Shown here one piece after another: positions 1 to 4,492 of a stretch of DNA of 7,670 bases; positions within the stretch are counted from its first letter, which is position 1, and the number at the start of each line of letters is the position of its first letter. Location of the stretch: assembly GCA_030690875.1 (NCBI GenBank), contig JAUYFP010000028.1, positions 1 through 7,670 of the forward strand. The letters are read 5' to 3'. The translations under genes and the position numbers were made by a program. The DNA is from a bacterium (GTDB taxonomy: Bacteria > Patescibacteriota > Patescibacteriia > UBA1558 > GWA2-36-10). A model generated the notes under the pieces. That model did not search any database and had not been told where the DNA came from. It saw nothing but the letters and a program-made list of their open reading frames with translations.

Positions 1-276
1 CCCAATCCCTTAGATCCTGATGGTCCAACAGGAGTGACTACGGTTGAGGGCTTGATTAATAATATAATCCGCGGTTTTCTGGGAATTTCTGGCGCTTTGG
101 CATTATTTTTTGTTTTTATGGGGGGCATTACATGGATGACATCCAGAGGCAATTCTGAGAAAGTAAAGTCTGGCAAAGACATGATTGTTTGGGCTATTTT
201 TGGCTTAGTGGCTATTTTCATGAGCTACGTGGTGATTAATGTGGTTTTGGCATCTTTGGAAGGATTTAAGTCTTAG
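1..276 (+). CDS. T4SS pilin-like (VirB2/TrbC-type) small membrane protein, 5' end outside window
   Basis: The frame is open from base 1 and ends at TAG (274-276), so the gene starts upstream of the window. A GTG at 34 is only an internal codon. The visible 91 residues lack the signal peptide that the three following paralogs carry, which fits a missing N-terminus. Two hydrophobic helices flank a charged loop with the signature GGITWMTSRGNSEKV followed by a Lys-rich stretch. The same pattern, GG-x2-WM-x-S-x-G then V-x3-K-x2-I, is in all three downstream neighbours. By family knowledge these are the pilin-like subunits of CPR type IV secretion/conjugation-like systems (Pfam T4SS_pilin), inserted in the cytoplasmic membrane with both helices spanning. 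The C-terminus is short (ASLEGFKS). Family assignment is confident; the actual role (pilus, DNA uptake or secretion) is inference. Confidence 0.88.
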   Translation, partial: PNPLDPDGPTGVTTVEGLINNIIRGFLGISGALALFFVFMGGITWMTSRGNSEKVKSGKDMIVWAIFGLVAIFMSYVVINVVLASLEGFKS

Positions 277-286
277 ATTTTATTGG

Positions 287-315
287 TTGAAAAAAAACTT
301 AGTTTAGTGTATAAT
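287..315 (+). promoter_or_regulatory. Sigma-70-type promoter for the second pilin gene
   Basis: TTGAAA (287-292) and a perfect TATAAT (310-315) are separated by exactly 17 nt. Transcription should start near 322, giving a leader of about 37 nt before the ATG at 359. This makes genes 2-4 expressible independently of the first paralog. No terminator is visible between gene 1 and this promoter, so read-through from upstream is also possible. Confidence 0.8.
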
Positions 316-343
316 TTAATCATAATAATTGAAAAACAAAAGG

Positions 344-354
344 AAAGGAGGTGA
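344..354 (+). promoter_or_regulatory. Strong Shine-Dalgarno site that fixes the start of the second pilin gene
   Basis: The sequence AAAGGAGGTGA is close to the full anti-SD complement. Its GGAGG core ends 7 nt before the ATG at 359. This favours that ATG over the in-frame TTG at 329, which would place the SD inside the coding region and add a charged leader before a normal signal peptide. It is the only strong SD in the pilin array. Confidence 0.88.
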
Positions 355-358
355 AGAA

Positions 359-709
359 ATGAAAAAATTTTTAGTATCATTGCTTCTTTTAGCGCCAACC
401 ACTGCTCTAGCGCAGGATGTTTGGGGTGTTAATGATTTCACTAATGTTAATTTGGGGACTAAGGATTTAGAAGCAACAATTGCCGGAATAGTTAATATTG
501 TTTTGGGTTTTTTGGGAATATTGGCTACTTTGATAATTTTACTTGGTGGCTTTAAATGGATGACTTCTCAGGGTAATACTGAGAAAGTAGATGAAGCCAA
601 AAAAATGATTGGCGCCGGTGTAGTGGGCTTAGTGGTTATTCTAGTAGCTTACGCTGTGGCCAGATTTGTCTTGATTTCTATTTATAATGAAACAATACTT
701 ACTCCGTAA
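359..709 (+). CDS. T4SS pilin-like (VirB2/TrbC-type) precursor, second paralog
   Basis: The protein has 116 residues from the ATG placed after a strong SD. It begins with a signal peptide (MKKFLVSLLLL then Ala-Leu-Ala), with likely cleavage between A18 and Q19. About 20 polar residues follow, then a first membrane helix, the signature loop GGFKWMTSQGNTEKVDEAKK, and a second helix ending near the C-terminus. Signal peptide plus two helices around a short charged cytoplasmic loop is the architecture of VirB2/TrbC pilins, and it matches the Pfam T4SS_pilin family common in Patescibacteria. The gene has its own promoter and the best ribosome site of the array, so it may be the major subunit (inference). 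A structured 83-nt spacer separates it from the third paralog. Confidence 0.9.
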   Translation: MKKFLVSLLLLAPTTALAQDVWGVNDFTNVNLGTKDLEATIAGIVNIVLGFLGILATLIILLGGFKWMTSQGNTEKVDEAKKMIGAGVVGLVVILVAYAVARFVLISIYNETILTP

Positions 710-711
710 GA

Positions 712-770
712 GGCCTATAATAGTCTAGACTATAGTAGGTCATTGCTTTTAAAAGTTTAATGGCCTGCTA
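712..770 (+). promoter_or_regulatory. Intercistronic RNA element with two competing hairpins
   Basis: Starting 3 nt after the stop of the second pilin gene, 712-741 is an imperfect 30-nt palindrome centred on 726/727. It has a perfect 14-bp core (720-733), one A-A mismatch and two G-U pairs. Overlapping it, 733-744 pairs with 759-770 over 12 consecutive positions including two G-U wobbles. Segment 733-741 is needed by both stems, so they cannot coexist. Both wobbles fit only the + strand RNA, the coding strand here. No T-run follows, so this is not a standard terminator. A role in mRNA processing, stability or differential expression within the operon is inference. Confidence 0.5.
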
Positions 771-792
771 GAGCTTATACTAATTAGCTAAA

Positions 793-1197
793 ATGAAATT
801 TTTAAGAAATATTTTACTTTTTAGCCTTTTACTTTTACCTAGACTGGCCAAGGCCAGTTTAGCCGAGTCTCTTGGTCTGAGTAAATTTGGAGATCGAACT
901 AATTTAGTAAAACCAGAAGGAGAAAACGTTGTCCAAGATATAATTACTAAAATATTAAATATACTGCTTAGTTTTTTAGGCATGCTCTTTACCTTGCTGA
1001 TAATATACGGTGGATTTAAGTGGATGCTATCGCGGGGTAATAGCCAACAAGTAGAAGAAGCTAAGGAAGTGATAAAACATTCAAGCATTGGCTTGGGTAT
1101 AGTGCTTTTATCATATATAATTGTTAGAACTGTTTTTATGGTTTTAAACGCTTCAAGAGATGAATACCCAGAAGGCTTTATAGGACCCATTCCATGA
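793..1197 (+). CDS. T4SS pilin-like (VirB2/TrbC-type) precursor, third paralog
   Basis: The protein has 134 residues. A signal peptide (MKFLRNILLFSLLLLPRLAKA, cleavage likely A21|S22) precedes a polar segment of about 30 residues, longer than in the second paralog. Two membrane helices then flank the loop GGFKWMLSRGNSQQVEEAKE. The C-terminal tail (NASRDEYPEGFIGPIP) is polar and Pro/Gly rich and is not shared with the other copies. There is no SD before the ATG; TATACT lies 11 nt upstream of it, so a short-leader transcript or coupling to the upstream gene is possible. The stop is TGA followed directly by TAA. Its first-helix DNA is almost identical to that of the fourth paralog (44 of 48 bases, 979-1026 against 1412-1459), which indicates recent duplication or gene conversion. 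A pilin-family subunit is confidently called; its distinct role within the array is unknown. Confidence 0.9.
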   Translation: MKFLRNILLFSLLLLPRLAKASLAESLGLSKFGDRTNLVKPEGENVVQDIITKILNILLSFLGMLFTLLIIYGGFKWMLSRGNSQQVEEAKEVIKHSSIGLGIVLLSYIIVRTVFMVLNASRDEYPEGFIGPIP

Positions 1198-1234
1198 TAA
1201 GTATTAGAATAGCTTATATTATTTTGTAAAAATT

Positions 1235-1627
1235 ATGATAAAAATAAAACATTATCTTTGGCCATTAATTTTATTGTTTCCATCAGCTGTTTTAGCAGGC
1301 TTAGCTGAAACTAGCGGTTTGAATTCTGCGGCCGCTGGCACGGGCCTGATCATAGAAACTGATACCAATAAATTGATTGCCGGTATTATCAATAGCTTAT
1401 TAGCGTTTTTGGGTATGCTCTTTACTTTGTTGATAATATACGGCGGATTTAAGTGGATGACTTCTCAGGGCAAAACTGAGCAGGTAGATGAAGCTAAAAA
1501 AATAATTCAAAACTCAACTATTGGCCTAGCCGTAGTAGTTTTTTCCTATGTAATTGTCTGGTTTGTTTTGGGTATTTTAGAAGGCACAACTCAGAGTGAA
1601 GACCCTTCTATTGAGGGTGAAGGATAA
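1235..1627 (+). CDS. T4SS pilin-like (VirB2/TrbC-type) precursor, fourth paralog
   Basis: The protein has 130 residues. The signal peptide (MIKIKHYLWPLILLFPSAVLA) is likely cut at A21|G22. A polar Ala/Gly/Thr-rich spacer, helix one, the loop GGFKWMTSQGKTEQVDEAKK and helix two follow, with an acidic tail (TTQSEDPSIEGEG). At DNA level helix one matches the third paralog while the loop matches the second (48 of 54 bases, 1454-1507 against 557-610), so the gene looks mosaic. No SD is visible; TATATT sits 14 nt before the ATG within a 14-nt block that also precedes the third paralog. It is the last gene of the array: a strong hairpin terminator begins 23 nt after its TAA. The family call is secure and the function is inferred from VirB2-like relatives. 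Confidence 0.9.
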   Translation: MIKIKHYLWPLILLFPSAVLAGLAETSGLNSAAAGTGLIIETDTNKLIAGIINSLLAFLGMLFTLLIIYGGFKWMTSQGKTEQVDEAKKIIQNSTIGLAVVVFSYVIVWFVLGILEGTTQSEDPSIEGEG

Positions 1628-1650
1628 TTTTATAATTTAAAAAAAATTAA

Positions 1651-1688
1651 CCCCGTCCTTCGACTATGCTCAGGACGGGGCTTTTTTT
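1651..1688. terminator. Bidirectional rho-independent terminator
   Basis: CCCCGTCCT (1651-1659) pairs perfectly with AGGACGGGG (1672-1680) around a 12-nt loop. On the + strand the stem is followed by C and seven Ts (1682-1688), which ends the pilin operon. On the - strand it is followed by TTAA and eight Ts (complement of 1639-1646), which ends the convergent lipoprotein gene; that gene's stop (1687-1689) lies in the first T-run. The loop and inner stem read CTTCGACTATGCTCAGG, similar to a short intergenic motif I recall from many environmental genomes. Confidence 0.9.
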
Positions 1689-2358
1689 ATCTCCAAGGAA
1701 AATAGTTGATGTCCACTGTCCAACCCATGGGTTTATATTCGCCCGTGACTTTGTCCAAGCGCCAGTTATCGTTTGGATCGTTGTCTACCATTATCTTGAG
1801 AACCACCTGCTTGATCTGGGAATTTAACCTTAGCCGAACGGGCTTACACCATATTGTTAGGGGCCCCGATGGTACCTTATAGGTTTTGCTTTGATTTGCT
1901 TCTAATATATAAAAGTTTTCATAGTTGTCGGAAACATCCATTGCTTCCCCGGCATGGTTTGTTACCGAGCCAAGTTGCAGGCTTCGGCCGTTGAGGGTTA
2001 AGCGATTTATCCGAATTTCTCGGTTAAACAGGGAACTATAACTAAACTTCAAATCAGTCATAGTTTCGCCAACAAAATCGTTGGCTTGTTCGCTCCAAAA
2101 ACGGATACTGCAGTTGCTTTCCCAAGCGCCCTTGTTCTCCATGCTGTAGTTTTCGCCGGGAAAAACTACCTGATACTCTTTCTGTAAATTGATTCCCCTT
2201 TCTTGGCATTCCACCAGGAAGGGAACATGGGAGTCGTTGTAATAGACTGTTATGAAGATTTCTCCTTCCCTTTCACTGGAGGGGTAGTAAATCTTGGGCG
2301 AACATCCCAACAGAGTCAGGCCAAGAATGGCCAACGAGACGATTACTAGGCTGCGCAT
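1687..2358 (-). CDS. Putative lipoprotein of unknown function
   Basis: The protein has 223 residues. The N-terminus MRSLVIVSLAILGLTLLGCS is a clear type II signal peptide with lipobox L16-L17-G18-C19 and Ser at +2, so the mature protein should be lipid-anchored outside the cytoplasmic membrane. The rest has no further hydrophobic helix, is rich in alternating polar and hydrophobic residues (suggesting beta-structure), and has three more cysteines (C51, C83, C171). I recognise no domain. The start is supported by an AAGGAG site 7 nt upstream. The gene stands alone between its own promoter (2446-2474) and a terminator shared with the convergent pilin operon. Its composition is unusual here: 29 of 60 bases are G/C in 1741-1800, against 15 of 60 in 2641-2700 of the neighbouring gene. 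This suggests a different origin or expression class. Lipoprotein status is confident; function is unknown. Confidence 0.85.
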   Translation of the reverse strand: MRSLVIVSLAILGLTLLGCSPKIYYPSSEREGEIFITVYYNDSHVPFLVECQERGINLQKEYQVVFPGENYSMENKGAWESNCSIRFWSEQANDFVGETMTDLKFSYSSLFNREIRINRLTLNGRSLQLGSVTNHAGEAMDVSDNYENFYILEANQSKTYKVPSGPLTIWCKPVRLRLNSQIKQVVLKIMVDNDPNDNWRLDKVTGEYKPMGWTVDINYFPWR

Positions 2359-2365
2359 TTTAGAT

Positions 2366-2371
2366 CTCCTT
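2366..2371 (-). promoter_or_regulatory. Shine-Dalgarno site of the lipoprotein gene
   Basis: On the - strand AAGGAG lies 7 nt upstream of the ATG (2358-2356). With the lipobox signal peptide that follows, it settles the start. It is the only clear SD on the - strand of this window. Confidence 0.85.
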
Positions 2372-2445
2372 GGTTTGGGTTTTTTCTTCCTTGTTGTTAG
2401 GGTACTCTGGCAAAAATCCTAAAAGAATTTTTGATTTGACATGTT

Positions 2446-2474
2446 AATATAGCACGAGCGATCTAAAAAGTCAA
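2446..2474 (-). promoter_or_regulatory. Sigma-70-type promoter of the lipoprotein gene
   Basis: On the - strand TTGACT (2474-2469) and TATATT (2451-2446) are separated by exactly 17 nt. TGC directly before the -10 makes it an extended -10 (TGCTATATT). Transcription should start near 2439, giving a leader of about 80 nt. A 7-bp AT-rich inverted repeat (2411-2417 with 2427-2433) lies in that leader; its role is unknown. Confidence 0.78.
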
Positions 2475-2552
2475 CCAAACTCTTCGGGGCATACCTAGTC
2501 AAATGGAACAGACTTTAATGTTTTACTTAAACAAAAAAGTGGAAATATAAAC

Positions 2553-2580
2553 TTTAAGAAACAATATTTTATGTTATAAT
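2553..2580 (+). promoter_or_regulatory. Extended -10 promoter giving a probably leaderless mRNA
   Basis: TGTTATAAT (2572-2580) is a perfect -10 hexamer with the TGn extension. The best -35 candidate, TTTAAG (2553-2558, 16-nt spacer), is weak, which an extended -10 tolerates. Only 6 nt separate TATAAT from the ATG at 2587, so the expected start site falls on or next to the A of the ATG. No SD is present. Confidence 0.7.
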
Positions 2581-2586
2581 ATAACT

Positions 2587-4467
2587 ATGTTTTTGATTAT
2601 AAAAAATAAGATAGAAAAAAATAGTCGCTTGATATTAGTAGGAGCTATTTTTCTTTATTTTATCATTTTTTCTTGGCTTAGTTTTAAAAAATATCAGGGT
2701 TTTGATTATAATTCCTTTGATTTAGCCATATTTAATCAGGTATTTTTTAATACCAGCCAAGGCCGTTTATTTGATCTGACCATTAATCTCCATAACTATT
2801 TAGGTGATCATTTTGAGCCGATGATTTTATTGCTTTTGCCCCTTTATCTGACCAAATCCAGTCCAGTTACTTTATTGTTTTTACAAAGCGCCATAATTGC
2901 CTTATCGGCTTGGCCACTTTATTTAATTGCTAAAAAAGTTTTGTCAAAATCATCTTTGGCTTTGTTAATAGCTATTTTGTGGCTCTTAAACCCCTTTGTT
3001 CATAGCGCCAATTTATATGAATTTCATTTGCTGGCTTTCGCGCCCTTCTTTTTCTTTTGGACTTTTTATTTTTATCAGCAAAATAAATTTAAACTTTTTT
3101 GCTTATTTTTTATTTTATCCCTTTTGGTCAGAGAAGACATTAGTTTATTGTTGATTTCCTTCGCCTTTTTATCATACTTAGATAAAAAAAATAGCCGATG
3201 GATTGTGTTTAGTTTTATTTTACCCATAATTTATTTTTTCTTGGCAACAAATATTATTGGTCGCTTTTCCGTAGACGGAAATTATCAATTTTTTGCTTAT
3301 TATAGCTGGCTGGGCGGTCGGACTTTATTGGGTATTATTTTTTCTTGGCTTAGTCACCCACTGGCTGTTTTGATTCACATCTTTAATCCTAGAAATATTT
3401 TTAATTTTTTACTTTTATTTCTCCCCTTTCTCTTTATCCCCTTTTTAAAACCAAAATATTTGCTAATTTTTATTTTGCCCTTTTTGGAATTTGTTTTATC
3501 AGCCGCTGGCTTTAATTTTATGGTTTATAGCACTCATTATGTGCTGTTATTTATGCCAGCGATTTTTATCGCGCTTATTTATTCCGGGAAATACTTATTA
3601 GCCAAAGGAAAATTTTTTGCTAGTCAGTATGTTTATAATAATTTTGGATTTTTTAAAATAGTTTTTTTACTGAGCATTGTTTATTTTAGTATTTTTCTTT
3701 CGCCAGCTAGTCATTTAATTTTTAAAAATTATTCCGGCGAAGAAAAAAATCTTAAAAATTATTTTATAGCCATAGTAGATAAAAATAATTCAGTAGCCGC
3801 TGATTTAAATCTTTTGGCAAAACTAAGCAGTCGGCAAATAGTTTACCCTATATATTATTCTTATCTTGGTGTTAGTCAGCTTGGTAAAAGCGAATTCAGA
3901 TTACCACCAGTTGATTATATATTAATGGATAGTGAGGAATTTATTAATGTTTTAGTGGAAAAAGATTCAGACGCTTTTTGGATAAAAAAAACCGATGTTT
4001 TATCAGCAAATTGGCAGGAGCTGATGTCTGATTATAGGCTAGTAAAAGCTCAAGACGATATGTTACTTTGGCAGGATAAAAATAAAACAGCTTTTTCTTT
4101 GCCTTTTTATGAACAGATTGATAAAGTCCAAAGAGAAGAGGGGGCGGATTTTTTAGCTGATATAAATTATCAAAAAGGCGAGCCAAATATTTTAAAACTT
4201 ACTTTTAATAAAAAAACGGATATTGATGATGATATTTTAATCCGTTTTTATAAAACTGATAGATATTTTGCTGTGCCCTTGGGTTATGGTATGTGGCCGA
4301 TGAGCCAGTGGTCAGAGGACAAGGCAATGGTTTTTTATTATTATCTTAGCGATGATGTCAGATCCTTTCAGGTTTTTCAGTGGTCAGGAAAAAACAAATT
4401 AGGTTTGGTTAAAGAAGTTTTTTTGGATTTAGATTTAAAGCCACTTAGTGAATTAATTAGCTTATAA
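2587..4467 (+). CDS. DUF2079 family polytopic membrane protein (GT-C glycosyltransferase-like)
   Basis: The protein has 626 residues. The N-terminal 375 residues are strongly hydrophobic with many predicted membrane helices. They carry the hallmarks I know from DUF2079: FDLAIFNQ with D45 in the first extracytoplasmic loop, GDHFEP (73-78) and then LLLPLY, EFH (145-147), VRED (181-184) and HY (317-318). Acidic residues in the first outer loop are the pattern of GT-C type glycosyltransferases that use lipid-linked sugars, but the reaction of DUF2079 is not established. A soluble tail (about 376-626) begins with a segment typical of these proteins (VAADLNLLAKLSSR 403-416, DYILMD 443-448) and ends in an extra, probably beta-rich, region from about residue 520. 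The gene appears to be a single transcription unit. Its last 6 nt overlap the stop of the convergent sulfatase-like gene. A role in envelope glycan synthesis is inference from fold and neighbours. Confidence 0.87.
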   Translation: MFLIIKNKIEKNSRLILVGAIFLYFIIFSWLSFKKYQGFDYNSFDLAIFNQVFFNTSQGRLFDLTINLHNYLGDHFEPMILLLLPLYLTKSSPVTLLFLQSAIIALSAWPLYLIAKKVLSKSSLALLIAILWLLNPFVHSANLYEFHLLAFAPFFFFWTFYFYQQNKFKLFCLFFILSLLVREDISLLLISFAFLSYLDKKNSRWIVFSFILPIIYFFLATNIIGRFSVDGNYQFFAYYSWLGGRTLLGIIFSWLSHPLAVLIHIFNPRNIFNFLLLFLPFLFIPFLKPKYLLIFILPFLEFVLSAAGFNFMVYSTHYVLLFMPAIFIALIYSGKYLLAKGKFFASQYVYNNFGFFKIVFLLSIVYFSIFLSPASHLIFKNYSGEEKNLKNYFIAIVDKNNSVAADLNLLAKLSSRQIVYPIYYSYLGVSQLGKSEFRLPPVDYILMDSEEFINVLVEKDSDAFWIKKTDVLSANWQELMSDYRLVKAQDDMLLWQDKNKTAFSLPFYEQIDKVQREEGADFLADINYQKGEPNILKLTFNKKTDIDDDILIRFYKTDRYFAVPLGYGMWPMSQWSEDKAMVFYYYLSDDVRSFQVFQWSGKNKLGLVKEVFLDLDLKPLSELISL

Positions 4468-4492
4468 TTTGTTAGTTATATCAATTAATTCA
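4449..4492. repeat. Inverted repeat spanning the shared stop codons of two convergent genes
   Basis: TGAATTAATT (4449-4458) is perfectly complementary to AATTAATTCA (4483-4492) across 24 nt that contain the palindrome TTATAA (4462-4467). In that palindrome both genes read Leu-stop. Each gene therefore ends with GAATTAATT followed closely by TTATAA on its own strand. The hairpin is AT-only apart from one G-C pair and has no clean T-run, so it would be at best a weak bidirectional terminator. Confidence 0.6.

Noticed and set aside
34..36. GTG as start of the first pilin gene
   Set aside because: The frame is open to base 1 with reasonable protein sequence, and starting here would leave the protein without the signal peptide its paralogs have. 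It is an edge artefact.
329..331. TTG as start of the second pilin gene
   Set aside because: The near-perfect SD at 344-354 would fall inside the gene, while it sits ideally for the ATG at 359 that begins a normal signal peptide.
780..1190. Open frame of 136 codons on the - strand
   Set aside because: It lies opposite the third pilin gene, has no SD or recognisable domain, and is explained as a shadow of the pilin reading frame.
1195..1200. TGA read as an amino acid (alternative code as in Gracilibacteria)
   Set aside because: TGA is followed directly by TAA so the gene end changes by one residue only; no in-frame TGA is needed in any long gene, and glycine codons appear normally as GGN.
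2411..2433. CAAAAAT...ATTTTTG inverted repeat in the lipoprotein leader
   Set aside because: Seven AT-rich pairs with a 9-nt loop are too weak and too likely by chance to call an operator or riboswitch; noted only in the promoter entry.
2436..2441. TTGACA on the + strand as a -35 box
   Set aside because: No -10-like hexamer lies 16-18 nt downstream (cgatct region). The stronger promoter here is on the - strand.
2359..2586. Small RNA or short gene in the largest intergenic gap
   Set aside because: Apart from the two divergent promoters and the SD, I see no tRNA-like fold, convincing small frame or repeat.
3944..4186. Open frame of 80 codons on the - strand inside the DUF2079 gene
   Set aside because: Low-complexity Lys/Leu/Phe composition from AT-rich antisense sequence, with no start signals and full overlap with a well-supported gene.
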